DNA from: JBNFVY01 sp049943335
GTDB lineage: Bacteria > Pseudomonadota > Alphaproteobacteria > Rhodobacterales > Rhodobacteraceae
Length of the DNA: 64,000 bases
Reading direction: 5' to 3'
NCBI RefSeq assembly: GCF_049943335.1
Contig: NZ_JBNFVY010000004.1
Coordinates: forward strand, 186,001-250,000
In this document: one piece after another, positions 8,640 to 16,948 of the stretch
How positions within the stretch are numbered: the stretch's first letter is position 1
Layout: every line of letters starts with the position of its first letter
The notes under the pieces: model-generated
Told to the model about the DNA's origin: nothing
Databases searched by the model: none
The model's input: only the letters and a program-made list of their open reading frames with translations
Position numbers and translations under genes: made by a program

Positions 8640-9040
8640 GCGTTATCGTGACCGACACCGGGTTTGCCGCCGATGATTTCAACGGCACCTTTGTGCCCTA
8701 CGAAGACACCCCTGATGCGCCGGCACTGGTGCTCGCGCCCGACACGCCGCATGACCGGTTGACCGAAATCGCCAACAGCGCGCAGGCTGTCGCCATTTCT
8801 TTTCCCTCGTTCAGTGACGGGCGTGGTTTCACACTGGCGCGCCTGTTACGGCTGGCAGGCTTCACCGGGCGCCTGCGCGCCCGGGGCCACGTGATCGCTG
8901 ACCAATATACCATGGCCCGGCGCGCCGGCTTTGACGAGGTCGAGATCGACGACGATCTGGCCGCCCGCCAACCGCAAGAGCAATGGCTGTTCCGGGCCGA
9001 TCACAGCGCCCATGACTATCAGTCGCGGATGCGCGGCTAG
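8636..9040 (+). CDS. DUF934 protein (CysX-like small subunit of sulfite reduction)
   Basis: 134-residue protein of the DUF934 family, which almost always follows cysH/cysI in proteobacteria. Its core shows the family's 'ISFPSFSDGRGFTLARLLR' block and 'GHVIADQ' segment. It is cytoplasmic, without signal peptide or membrane helix. The start at 8636 overlaps the cysH stop by ATGA. It is presumed to assist sulfite reductase assembly or activity; no reaction is established. The operon may end here or continue into fpr 113 bases later. Confidence 0.88.
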   Translation: MSVIVTDTGFAADDFNGTFVPYEDTPDAPALVLAPDTPHDRLTEIANSAQAVAISFPSFSDGRGFTLARLLRLAGFTGRLRARGHVIADQYTMARRAGFDEVEIDDDLAARQPQEQWLFRADHSAHDYQSRMRG

Positions 9041-9091
9041 ACCCCATACATTCTATTCTTTACATGTGATGCCCAGTAGCGGCCCATCGCG

Positions 9092-9155
9092 GCCCGAAAC
9101 ACGCCCTGCCCTAACCAAGCAATGGCCCAAACACGCAATGCCCGAAACACGCAAT
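9092..9155. repeat. Four adjacent 16-bp imperfect tandem units before fpr
   Basis: Units begin at 9092, 9108, 9124 and 9140 with consensus GCCC(G)AAACACGCAAT; the last two are nearly identical. The final unit runs into the fpr start codon, and the third contains another ATG out of frame. There are no spacers, so this is not a CRISPR. Confidence 0.75.
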
Positions 9156-9990
9156 GAATGAGCAAGCACCCGTGACCGAAGCGCCCGTAAAAGCCGTCCC
9201 CACCCTGCCCGATGCCGCGACCGTTCTGTCGGTCAAACATTGGACAGACCGTCTGTTTTCTTTCCGGGTGGAACGTCCGCAAAGCTTGCGCTTTCGGTCG
9301 GGAGAATTCGTGATGATTGGCTTGATGGGCGATCCGGACCCCAAGACGGGCAAGGTCAAACCGCTGCTGCGGGCCTATTCCATCGCCTCGCCCAACTGGG
9401 ACCAGGAGCTGGAGTTCTATTCGATCAAGGTGCCTGACGGCCCGCTGACCAGCCGGCTGCAGCATATTCAGCCCGGTGACCAGATCATCCTGCGCCCCAA
9501 GCCGGTGGGCACACTGGTGGTCGATGCGCTTTTGCCCGGCAAACGGCTGTGGATGTTCGCGACCGGCACAGGGATTGCGCCCTTTGCCTCGCTCATGCGC
9601 GATCCCGAGGTTTACGAAAAATTCGACGAGGTCATTCTGATGCACACCTGCCGCGAGGTGGGCGAGCTGGAATATGGCCGTCAGTTGATCGAACACATCA
9701 AATCCGACGAAATCCTGAGCGAAATCGAAGGCGGCAAGCTGCGCTATTACCCGACCACCACGCGCGAAGAGTACCACCACATGGGCCGCGTGACCGACAA
9801 CCTGAAATCCGGCAAGGTGTTCACGGATCTGGGCATCGACCCGATCGATCCCGAACATGATCGCGCCATGGTGTGCGGCAATCTGGGCTTCAACAAGGAT
9901 ATCATGGCGATTCTGAACGATTTCGGGTTGCGCGAAGGCGCCAATTCCGAACCGCGCGAATACGTGGTCGAAAAAGCGTTCGTCGATTAA
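9154..9990 (+). CDS. fpr: Ferredoxin-NADP+ reductase
   Basis: 278-residue FAD enzyme exchanging electrons between NADPH and ferredoxin or flavodoxin. FAD-binding 'LRAYSIASP' (RxYS) and the NADP-binding 'GTGIAPFASL' and 'MVCGN' motifs are clear. It ends in the aromatic-containing C-terminus FVD typical of the bacterial subclass. The start at 9154 lacks a recognisable Shine-Dalgarno because a tandem repeat abuts it. It follows the cys operon in the same direction and could feed ferredoxin to the ferredoxin-type sulfite reductase. A strong bidirectional terminator lies 20 bases downstream. Confidence 0.92.
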   Translation: MNEQAPVTEAPVKAVPTLPDAATVLSVKHWTDRLFSFRVERPQSLRFRSGEFVMIGLMGDPDPKTGKVKPLLRAYSIASPNWDQELEFYSIKVPDGPLTSRLQHIQPGDQIILRPKPVGTLVVDALLPGKRLWMFATGTGIAPFASLMRDPEVYEKFDEVILMHTCREVGELEYGRQLIEHIKSDEILSEIEGGKLRYYPTTTREEYHHMGRVTDNLKSGKVFTDLGIDPIDPEHDRAMVCGNLGFNKDIMAILNDFGLREGANSEPREYVVEKAFVD

Positions 9991-10010
9991 GTAACTGCGA
10001 TCGGAACAAA

Positions 10011-10043
10011 AAAGCGCCGCGTGACAGGATCACGCGGCGCTTT
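10011..10043. terminator. Bidirectional terminator between fpr and the Ala/Asp-rich gene
   Basis: A 13-bp perfect stem AAAGCGCCGCGTG / CACGCGGCGCTTT with a 7-base loop, A-rich on the left and T-rich on the right. It lies between two converging genes and suits both. Confidence 0.85.
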
Positions 10044-10064
10044 CATTTGTCATGGCCAGAAGGC

Positions 10065-11036
10065 TTACATGCCCATCAGCAGTTTAAGACGGTCCAGCAC
10101 AGGCCCCAACAGGTCTGGGTTATCCTTGACCCGGTCCAGCGCCGTCAGGATCGTCTCTTTTTCGCTGCTTTCCAGCGACGACTCTTCGACCAGCGGGCGC
10201 ACTTTCTCGAGATCGAAATTTTCGACCGTCAGAAGGGTCGCCGGGTCCAGCTCGGCCGCAGCTTCAGCGGCGGCATCGCCTGAGGCATCGGCGACATCTG
10301 CAGCTTCCGACGCCGCTTCGGCGCCCACATCTGCAGCGTCCTCGGCGACCTCGTCGGCGACGTCCGCGGCACTCTGCGTTGCGGCATCGACGGCATCATC
10401 GGCCGCGTCAACCGCATCCGAAGCCGTATCGCCAGCCGCATCGGCAGCATCCGTGGCGGTGTCCATCGCAGCATCTGCCGCGGAAGACGCCGCATCCGCC
10501 GCCGAGTCTGCGGCGTCGCCAGCAGCGTCGACAGCGTCCTCGGCCGCGTCAACGGCCCCTTCGGCTGCGTCGGTTGCCATATCGGTGGCGGCATCGGCCG
10601 CATCACCGGCTGCGTCAACCGCAGCGTCAGCGGCGTCCGTGGCCGCTTCGGCGGCGGTTTCAGCGGCGTCTTGGGCGGTGTCGGCGGCCGCTTCGGCAGC
10701 GTCCGCTGCACCTTCGACAACCGCGTCGGCGGCATCTGACGCTGCTTGGGCGGCCGTATCGGCAGCCTCGGCGGCGGTGTCGGCCGCGGCATTGGCGGCG
10801 TCTTGTGCGGCCTCGACGGCGTCCGTGGCCACTTGCGCCGCGCCATCGGCCACCGAAGTCGCAGCATCGCCAGCCGCAGTTGCGGCGTTTTCAGCGCTGT
10901 CGGCGACCGAATTTGCCGCATCCGAAGCTGCTTCGGTCATGTCTGCCACTGCGTCCGGGTTCTGTTGGGTGACGTAATATGCCCCGCCCAAACCTGCAGC
11001 AACCAGAAGCAAAACGATGATCCATGTCTTGTTCAT
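10065..11036 (-). CDS. Membrane-anchored protein with long Ala/Asp low-complexity repeat
   Basis: 323 residues. Residues 1-24 form an N-terminal signal anchor (MNKTWIIVLLLVAAGLGG). Residues from about 30 to 262 consist almost wholly of Ala, Asp and some Glu, Thr, Val and Ser in a DAA/EAA repeat, strongly acidic and without aromatic residues. A distinct C-terminal segment of about 55 residues (LTVENFDLEKVRPLVEESS... through KLLMGM) looks folded and helical. The start has GAGGGAAC upstream. The repeat could form a long helix or stay disordered in the periplasm, like LEA or apolipophorin-like proteins. No function is known to me. The DNA is equally repetitive, so copy number may vary between strains. 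Confidence 0.75.
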   Translation of the reverse strand: MNKTWIIVLLLVAAGLGGAYYVTQQNPDAVADMTEAASDAANSVADSAENAATAAGDAATSVADGAAQVATDAVEAAQDAANAAADTAAEAADTAAQAASDAADAVVEGAADAAEAAADTAQDAAETAAEAATDAADAAVDAAGDAADAATDMATDAAEGAVDAAEDAVDAAGDAADSAADAASSAADAAMDTATDAADAAGDTASDAVDAADDAVDAATQSAADVADEVAEDAADVGAEAASEAADVADASGDAAAEAAAELDPATLLTVENFDLEKVRPLVEESSLESSEKETILTALDRVKDNPDLLGPVLDRLKLLMGM

Positions 11037-11215
11037 TAGAGTTCCCTCGTAAATTCAACGGCCTTTCAGGCCCGGCGTTTACATGTCACTTAGACCTGTG
11101 GAATGAAAGAGCCAGTTACGGGGAATATGTTTTTCTGCGGTATCACGCCACTATCCGGTTGAATCACCGCCCGTTCGGCCCTATTTTCCAGCGCCAAATA
11201 GTCAATTACCGAAGG

Positions 11216-11773
11216 ATGCCCGCCATAGCCCGCAGACCGCACAATGCCCCGCCAACCCGCGATACCGGCCCTCGTGTCAATGATCGCATCAGGGCCCCTG
11301 AAATACGTCTGATCGGCGCCGATGGCGAAAATGCCGGTGTGGTGACCCCAGCACGGGCGTTGGAGATGGCGAACGAGGTCGGGTTGGACCTTGTGGAAAT
11401 CTCGCCCAACGCGACCCCGCCGGTCTGCAAGATCATGGACTTCGGCAAGTTCAAGTATGAACAGCAAAAGCGCGAAAGCGAAGCGCGCAAAAAGCAGAAG
11501 ACCATCGAGATCAAGGAAGTCAAATTCCGCCCGAACACGGATCAGCATGACTATGAAGTCAAGATGCGCAACGTGTTCAAGTTTTTGGAAGGCGGAGACA
11601 AGGTCAAGGTGACCTTGCGCTTTCGCGGTCGCGAGATGGCCCACCAGGATCTGGGCCGCCGGCTGCTGGAACGCGTAGCCGAGGACACCAAGGAAATCGG
11701 CAAGGTCGAAAACATGCCGAAGATGGAAGGCCGCCAGATGATCATGATGATCGGTCCCCTTCCGAACAAGTGA
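11216..11773 (+). CDS. infC: Translation initiation factor IF-3
   Basis: Ribosomal initiation factor, 185 residues from the ATG at 11216. The IF3-N domain has 'RVNDRIRAPEIRLIGADGENAG' and the IF3-C domain 'KVTLRFRGREMAH', both near-perfect family blocks, joined by the Lys-rich linker helix 'SEARKKQKTIEIKEVKF'. The only ATG that fits is inside the Shine-Dalgarno GAAGGA (11211-11216). That SD is ideally placed, 8 bases away, for an ATA codon at 11225 (IARRPHNAP), so the true start may be the rare ATA, which is the known self-regulating habit of infC. The rpmI-rplT genes that usually follow are absent; a terminator follows instead. Confidence 0.93.
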   Translation: MPAIARRPHNAPPTRDTGPRVNDRIRAPEIRLIGADGENAGVVTPARALEMANEVGLDLVEISPNATPPVCKIMDFGKFKYEQQKRESEARKKQKTIEIKEVKFRPNTDQHDYEVKMRNVFKFLEGGDKVKVTLRFRGREMAHQDLGRRLLERVAEDTKEIGKVENMPKMEGRQMIMMIGPLPNK

Positions 11774-11793
11774 CCGGTCCGGACAGACAAATG

Positions 11794-11822
11794 AAACGGG
11801 GCCCCGCGGGCCCCGTTTTTTT
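11794..11822 (+). terminator. Rho-independent terminator of infC
   Basis: An 11-bp stem AAACGGGGCCC / GGGCCCCGTTT with a 3-base loop, followed by a run of T to 11822. Confidence 0.9.
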
Positions 11823-11844
11823 ATGCATCAAAAGCGCTTAAACC

Positions 11845-11867
11845 GCCGCGGGGTATCACCCCGCGGC
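11845..11867 (-). terminator. Hairpin downstream of coxM
   Basis: A perfect 9-bp stem GCCGCGGGG / CCCCGCGGC with a 5-base loop, followed on the minus strand by a short T-containing tail. It is placed 24 bases after the coxM stop, so it probably terminates the cox transcript. Confidence 0.55.
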
Positions 11868-11890
11868 ATCATTTTATCGTGGCGCCCGCA

Positions 11891-12676
11891 TCAGGCCGCC
11901 GCGACAGCCCGACCGGTCAGCACCTTGACCAGATGGGCGCGGTATTCGCCCGTGCCGTGCATGTCGGCGATCATGTCCGACGCGTCCGGCGCGGACAGAC
12001 CCGAAATCGCATCGGCCGAGAAATCGGATGACAGGGCACCTTCGGCTTCGGTCCAGCGAAACACGCCATCATTCGATGCGCCCGTGACCGCCACGCGCAC
12101 TCCATCCGCGTATTTGGCCACGAACACCCCGACCAGCGCAAAGCGCGAGGCGGGCTGTTCAAACTTTTGATAGTTGGCCTTTTGCGGGATGGGAAACTTG
12201 ACGGCGGTGATGATCTCGCCTTCGTCCAAAGCGGTGGTAAACATGCCCTGGAAGTAGTCATCGGCCGCGATTTCCCGCGCGTTGGTCACAATGGTCGCGC
12301 CGCTGGCCAGCGCCGCCGACGGGTAACAGGCCGATGGGTCGTTATTGGCCAGGCTGCCACCGATCGTGCCGCGATTGCGCACCGCCGGATCGCCGATGTT
12401 GCCCGCCAGCGCGGCCAGAGCCGGATAGGCCCCCGCCCCTTTGGCCACATCCACGTGCCGCGTGCCGCCGCCGATCGACAGCGTGTCGCCATCCTGACGA
12501 ATGCCCTTGATGTCGGCGATTGCGCTCAGCGACACCAGCTTGCTGGGGCTGGCCAGGCGCGCTTTCAGCGTCGGGATCAGGGTTTGCCCGCCGCCCAGGG
12601 CCTGGGCGTCCTCGGTTTTCAGGGCGTCCACTGCGCCCGCCACAGAGGAGGGTTGTTCCAAGTCGAAATTATACAT
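11891..12676 (-). CDS. coxM: CO dehydrogenase-like Mo hydroxylase, FAD subunit
   Basis: 261-residue medium subunit that carries FAD and passes electrons from the Fe-S subunit to the quinone acceptor. The FAD-binding motifs 'GGGQTLIPTLKARLA' and 'RNRGTIGGSLANNDPSA' are intact, and the C-terminal CO_deh_flav_C domain follows. The start has GAGGAGG upstream. It is the last gene of coxS-coxL-coxM, 13 bases after coxL. Substrate follows from coxL, which is form II, so CO oxidation is not assured. Confidence 0.92.
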   Translation of the reverse strand: MYNFDLEQPSSVAGAVDALKTEDAQALGGGQTLIPTLKARLASPSKLVSLSAIADIKGIRQDGDTLSIGGGTRHVDVAKGAGAYPALAALAGNIGDPAVRNRGTIGGSLANNDPSACYPSAALASGATIVTNAREIAADDYFQGMFTTALDEGEIITAVKFPIPQKANYQKFEQPASRFALVGVFVAKYADGVRVAVTGASNDGVFRWTEAEGALSSDFSADAISGLSAPDASDMIADMHGTGEYRAHLVKVLTGRAVAAA

Positions 12677-12689
12677 CTTCAGGTCCTCC

Positions 12690-15053
12690 TCAGGAATTCA
12701 TCGCTTGCCAGACGCGCGAAGGCGACAGCGGCATGTCGATATGGGTGATATCCTTGCCAGCGCGTTGCAAGGCGTCAACCACCGCGTTGACCACAGCGGG
12801 CGGCGATCCGATGGCCCCGGCTTCGCCGCAGCCCTTCACACCCAGCGGGTTGTGCGTGCACGGCGTCTGACACGAATGATCGACCCGATAGAACGGCACA
12901 TCGCTGGCGCGCGGCATGGCATAGTCCATATACGACCCTGTCAGAAGCTGGCCATTTTCGTCATAGACCGCGCCTTCCAGCAGGGCCTGACCCACGCCTT
13001 GCGCGATGCCGCCATGCACCTGCCCCGATACGATCATCGGGTTCACCACGTTGCCGAAGTCATCGGCGGCGGCAAAGCTTTCGATGGTCACCTTGCCGGT
13101 GTCGGGGTCCAATTCAACCTCGCAGCAGTAGGCGCCCGACGGGTAGGTGAAGTTGGACGGATCGTAAAAGGCCGTTTCTTCCAGCCCCGGTTCGATGTCT
13201 TCCAGCGGATAGTTGTGCGGTACATAGGCGGCCATACACACATCGCCCCAGGCCACCGACTTGTCAGTGCCGGCCACGCTGAACGCGCCATCTTTCAATT
13301 CGATATCCGCATCGGCAGCTTCCAACAGGTGAGCTGCGATCTTTTTGGCCTTGTTGATGATCTTTTCGGTCGCCCGAACCATGGCCGACCCCCCCACCGC
13401 CAGCGAGCGCGACCCATAGGTGCCCATACCCATCGGGGTATTGGCGGTATCGCCATGCACGATTTCAACCTGGTCGGCGTCGATCCCGATCATTTCGGCG
13501 ATCACCTGCGGGAAAGACGTCTCGTGCCCTTGCCCGTGGCTGTGCGAGCCGGTCATGACGACCAGACCGCCTGTCGCGTTCACGCGAACCGTGGCCGATT
13601 CATACAGCCCCGCACGCGCGCCCAGTTGCCCGGCAAGGTTTGACGGCGCAATACCGCAGGCTTCGATATAGCAGTTGATGCCCAGACCGCGCAGCTTGCC
13701 GCGCTTTTTGCTTTCGGCAAGACGCTTGTCAAAGCCAGCGATGTCCGCGATTTGCTCTAGCTTGTCCATTGTCGCGACGTAATCGCCGGTGTCGTATTCC
13801 ACCGCCACCGGGGTGGCATAGGGGAATTCGGTGATAAAGTTCTGGCGCCGCAGGGCGATCGGATCGACCCCCAGTTCGCGCGCGGCTTTATCCACCACCC
13901 GTTCGACCTGATACGTCGCTTCAGGGCGGCCCGCACCGCGATAGGCATCGACCGGCACCGTGGTGGTGAACACCCCCTTGACGTTGGTATAGATCAGCGG
14001 GGTCTTGTAGTTGCCCGCCAGCAATGTGCCATGCAACCACGTCGGCACGGACGGCGCGAAGGTGGACAGATAGGCCCCCATGTTGGCGTAAGTTTCCGAG
14101 CGCAGCGCGGTAAAGTTGTTATCCGCATCCAGCGCCAGGTCGATCCGGGTCACGTGGTCGCGGCCATGCGCGTCCGACATGAAGGCTTCCGAGCGGGTCG
14201 ACGTCCATTTGACCGGGCGACGGAGTTGCTTGGCCGCAAAGGTGCAAAAGGCTTCTTCGGCGTAGTGGAAGATCTTGGTGCCAAAGCCTCCGCCCACATC
14301 GGGGGCGACCACGCGCAGCTTGTGTTCGGGGATGCCCAGCACGAATGCGCCCATCAAAAGACGGATCACATGCGGGTTCTGCGACGTGGTGAACAGCGTG
14401 CTTTCATCGGAATGCTGGGCGTAATCGCCCACCGCCACGCGCGGTTCCATCGGATTGGCGATAAGGCGGTTGTTGACCAGTTCCAGCGTAGTGACATGGG
14501 CCGCGTTGGCGATGGCCTCATCCACGGCCGCCTTGTTTTCTTCGACAAAGCCCCAGTCGAAACACAGGTTGTTCTTCAGATCGTCGTGGATCTTGGGCGC
14601 GCCCTCTTGCACCGCTTTCTTCATGTCGACCACGGCGGGCAGCTCGTCAATGTCGACAACCACCGCTTCGGCCGCGTCGCGGGCCTGGACTTCGGTTTCG
14701 GCCACAACGGCGGCGACGATTTCACCGACATGTCGCACCTTGCCCTGGGCAATCACCGGGTGGACCGGCTCTTGCATCGGCTCGCCATGCTTGTCGGTCA
14801 CTTGCCAGCCGCAGGGGATGCCGCCCACGCCTTCGAAATCCGCCCCGGTGAAAATGCGCACCACCCCGGGCATAGAGGCCGCGTCGGATGTATCCACATT
14901 CGTCAGTGTGCCATGTGCGATCTGGCTGCGCACAAAGACCACATAGGCCTGGCCGGTCAGGTTGATGTCGTCCGTATACCGGCCTTTGCCGGTCAGGAAC
15001 CTTACGTCTTCGCGCCGTTTGGTACTGGCGCCGATGCCACCATCTTTGGGCAT
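12690..15053 (-). CDS. coxL: Form II CO dehydrogenase-like molybdenum subunit
   Basis: 787-residue large subunit of a molybdenum hydroxylase that binds Mo-molybdopterin cytosine dinucleotide. The active-site loop reads AYRGAGR (residues 370-376). That is the form II signature; form I enzymes, proven for CO oxidation, have AYRCSFR with the Cu-binding Cys. The Mo-cofactor motif 'PDVGGGFGTKIF' and C-terminal 'GVKGCGEAGAIGSPPAV' with the catalytic Glu are intact. It is full length. The start has an excellent GGGAGGATA site. It is in an operon with coxS upstream and coxM downstream. It may oxidise CO poorly or use another small or aromatic substrate. Confidence 0.93.
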   Translation of the reverse strand: MPKDGGIGASTKRREDVRFLTGKGRYTDDINLTGQAYVVFVRSQIAHGTLTNVDTSDAASMPGVVRIFTGADFEGVGGIPCGWQVTDKHGEPMQEPVHPVIAQGKVRHVGEIVAAVVAETEVQARDAAEAVVVDIDELPAVVDMKKAVQEGAPKIHDDLKNNLCFDWGFVEENKAAVDEAIANAAHVTTLELVNNRLIANPMEPRVAVGDYAQHSDESTLFTTSQNPHVIRLLMGAFVLGIPEHKLRVVAPDVGGGFGTKIFHYAEEAFCTFAAKQLRRPVKWTSTRSEAFMSDAHGRDHVTRIDLALDADNNFTALRSETYANMGAYLSTFAPSVPTWLHGTLLAGNYKTPLIYTNVKGVFTTTVPVDAYRGAGRPEATYQVERVVDKAARELGVDPIALRRQNFITEFPYATPVAVEYDTGDYVATMDKLEQIADIAGFDKRLAESKKRGKLRGLGINCYIEACGIAPSNLAGQLGARAGLYESATVRVNATGGLVVMTGSHSHGQGHETSFPQVIAEMIGIDADQVEIVHGDTANTPMGMGTYGSRSLAVGGSAMVRATEKIINKAKKIAAHLLEAADADIELKDGAFSVAGTDKSVAWGDVCMAAYVPHNYPLEDIEPGLEETAFYDPSNFTYPSGAYCCEVELDPDTGKVTIESFAAADDFGNVVNPMIVSGQVHGGIAQGVGQALLEGAVYDENGQLLTGSYMDYAMPRASDVPFYRVDHSCQTPCTHNPLGVKGCGEAGAIGSPPAVVNAVVDALQRAGKDITHIDMPLSPSRVWQAMNS

Positions 15054-15091
15054 TGGGTATCCTCCCTGAGAAATTGAGTGCGCCGGGGCGC

Positions 15092-15574
15092 TTATTCCGC
15101 TGCGATCTGGCTGACATCCTGACCGGACGCCGCCATGATGGCTTTCACGATGTTGTGGTAGCCCGTGCAGCGGCAGATGTTCCCTTCAAGATGGTGGCGC
15201 ACATCGGCTTCGGTCGGCTTGGGGTTGTTTTTCAGCAGATCGGCCGCCGCCATCACCATACCGGGGGTGCAGAAACCGCACTGAAGCCCGTGGTGATCCT
15301 GAAACGCCTGCTGGATCGTGTTGAGCGATCCGTCCTCGGCCTCCTGGCCTTCGATCGTGCTGACATCCTGACCGTTTGCCTCGATCGCAAAGATCGAGCA
15401 GCTCTTCACCGCTTCGCCATTCACATGCACGGTGCAGGCGCCGCATTGGCTGGTATCACAGCCGACATGGGTCCCGGTCATACCCTTGCCACGCAGAAAA
15501 TCGACGAGCAACGTACGCCCCTCGACCTCGCCGCTGACCTGGCGGCCGTTCACGTTGATGGTCACTTGTGCCAT
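15092..15574 (-). CDS. coxS: CO dehydrogenase-like Mo hydroxylase, 2Fe-2S subunit
   Basis: 160-residue small subunit with two [2Fe-2S] clusters. The plant-ferredoxin-type cluster uses Cys39, Cys44, Cys47 and Cys59, and the C-terminal helical domain uses Cys99, Cys102, Cys134 and Cys136 ('QCGFCTPGM' and 'NICRCTGYH'). I chose the start at 15574 (MAQVTINVNG), which has GGGAGGATACC upstream, almost the same leader as coxL. The frame is open for ten further codons but these include the ribosome-binding site. It is the first gene of the coxSLM structural operon. Confidence 0.93.
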   Translation of the reverse strand: MAQVTINVNGRQVSGEVEGRTLLVDFLRGKGMTGTHVGCDTSQCGACTVHVNGEAVKSCSIFAIEANGQDVSTIEGQEAEDGSLNTIQQAFQDHHGLQCGFCTPGMVMAAADLLKNNPKPTEADVRHHLEGNICRCTGYHNIVKAIMAASGQDVSQIAAE

Positions 15575-15961
15575 TGGTATCCTCCCTGAAATTCCCGAGC
15601 GCATGACGACACGCGTATGACGACACGATCACCCATGCGCGCCCGGTTCGCCTTCACCCTAGTGAGCGCGCACGCCCAGCCCAAATAGTCCTTTGGTCTG
15701 ATTTTGGACGAAACAGAGGCGCATGGCCTGCGGCAATCGCCGCAAAATGCGGAGCGCGCCCTTCGCAACGGGACGGTCGCGAAAGGTCAGTCGTGCGGGC
15801 GCAGTCGCTTGAGGTCGGTCGCGCGGTGTCAGGAAAATTCGGGGGCTGGCAGTATTCGGAGGGCTGGCAGTATCGGGGTTCGCCATTCGCCTGCGCGGTG
15901 CGCCCGGGATCATTCGCTCGGGCGGCCGCACGGGGTCATTCGCGCGGGCGGCCGCAAGGGG
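15575..15961. other. Gap between the molybdopterin-binding gene and coxS
   Basis: 387 bases that should hold the coxSLM promoter. It contains an 18-bp direct duplication (15843-15878) and three copies of a 26-bp unit running into the upstream gene's stop codon. ORFs here are repeat products without ribosome-binding sites. I saw no clear promoter boxes. Confidence 0.4.
15843..15878. repeat. Two-copy 18-bp direct repeat
   Basis: GGGCTGGCAGTATTCGGA then GGGCTGGCAGTATCGGGG, adjacent, in the gap upstream of coxS. Confidence 0.75.
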
Positions 15962-15983
15962 TCATTCGCGCGGGCGGCCGCGC
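15906..15983. repeat. Three 26-bp tandem units covering a gene's stop codon
   Basis: Units start at 15906, 15932 and 15958 and share TCATTCGCGCGGGCGGCCGC with few changes. The last unit encodes, on the minus strand, the final residues GRPRE and the stop of the molybdopterin-binding protein. The other two look like downstream copies of that gene end. Confidence 0.85.
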
Positions 15984-16948
15984 TGTGGAATTTCCTTGAG
16001 CAATCCCCCCACGCCCATCGCGGCGATGTCGCGGTCGGTCACGTCGATCCCGCAGACCACCCGCTCCAGCACCCAGTCCGCCCCGTTCAGCGCCGGCGAT
16101 CGCGCGCAGCCGGGCAGTCCGATCACAGGAACCGCGCCAAGCCCGCCCGTGAACAACAGGTTGCCGGGATCGACCGGCATGCCAAAGCGTGTCACCTGCC
16201 CGCCCGCCTGGCGCAGCGCTTCGGGCGCAGTGTCACGCAGGTCTGACGTGGCCGAGGCTGTCAGCACCAGCACGATGTCCCCTTGCGCTTCGGCAATGGC
16301 GGCGGCCAGCGGATTGACCTCGTGCGGGACGTGGACAACCTCGCACAGATCCATCCCCATACGCTCCAGCCGTGCCCGAATTGCCGCCTCCCCCTTTGTC
16401 GGGCCGCCGTCCCCGATCACCGTTTCGATCAGCGTGGCGCTGCGCATGATCACCGGGCGCACACGAAAGGCGTCGGCCAAAATCGCTTCGACCTCGCGCA
16501 GCGATGTGCGCGGCACGCCGTAGGAAATGATCTTGACCGTCGCCAAAAGCGCCCGGTCCCACACGCGCGCGAATTGCGGCACCGTGGCGACGGTGATCAT
16601 CGGATCAATCAGGTTGGCGCGCGCGATTGCCTGCGCGTCGAACGCCGCCACCCCCGGCCCGATCGCATGGATGTTCACCCGGCCGGTGCTGGCCCGCCCG
16701 ACGCGCACGAAGGCTTCGGATGGATCGGGCACCATGGCCCGCGCCACGCGCGTGGCCGCGTCGTTCTCGCCTACGTCGTGGGTCTCAAGGCGCGCGACAG
16801 TGACCGTATCCAGCCCGGCCTCGCGCAGCGCCTCGATCTCGGACGGGCCCAGCACCAGGCCCTTGCGCAGGCGGGTGTCCCACAGCGGGATCGAATGGGC
16901 CAGGATCGCGCCTTCGGCCTGGTCCAGCGGGCAATCGGCGAAGATCAT
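15962..16948 (-). CDS. Molybdopterin-binding protein for Mo-hydroxylase maturation
   Basis: 328 residues related to the molybdopterin-binding (MoaB/MogA/MoeA-fold) half of proteins that in relatives are often fused to a MobA-like nucleotidyltransferase. The C-terminal part has 'GDIVLVLTASATSDLRDTAPEALRQAGG' and 'GNLLFTGGLGAVPVIGLPGCARSPALNGADWVLER', typical of this family. There is no transferase domain, so it is a short form; whether the domain was lost or never present cannot be told. Its start overlaps the xdhC stop by ATGA, pointing to joint action in inserting the cytosine-dinucleotide cofactor into CoxL. The 3' end lies in a tandem repeat. Confidence 0.8.
   Translation of the reverse strand: MIFADCPLDQAEGAILAHSIPLWDTRLRKGLVLGPSEIEALREAGLDTVTVARLETHDVGENDAATRVARAMVPDPSEAFVRVGRASTGRVNIHAIGPGVAAFDAQAIARANLIDPMITVATVPQFARVWDRALLATVKIISYGVPRTSLREVEAILADAFRVRPVIMRSATLIETVIGDGGPTKGEAAIRARLERMGMDLCEVVHVPHEVNPLAAAIAEAQGDIVLVLTASATSDLRDTAPEALRQAGGQVTRFGMPVDPGNLLFTGGLGAVPVIGLPGCARSPALNGADWVLERVVCGIDVTDRDIAAMGVGGLLKEIPQRGRPRE

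Noticed and set aside
12690..15053. Form I (true CO dehydrogenase) assignment of coxL
   Set aside because: The active-site loop is AYRGAGR, not AYRCSFR.
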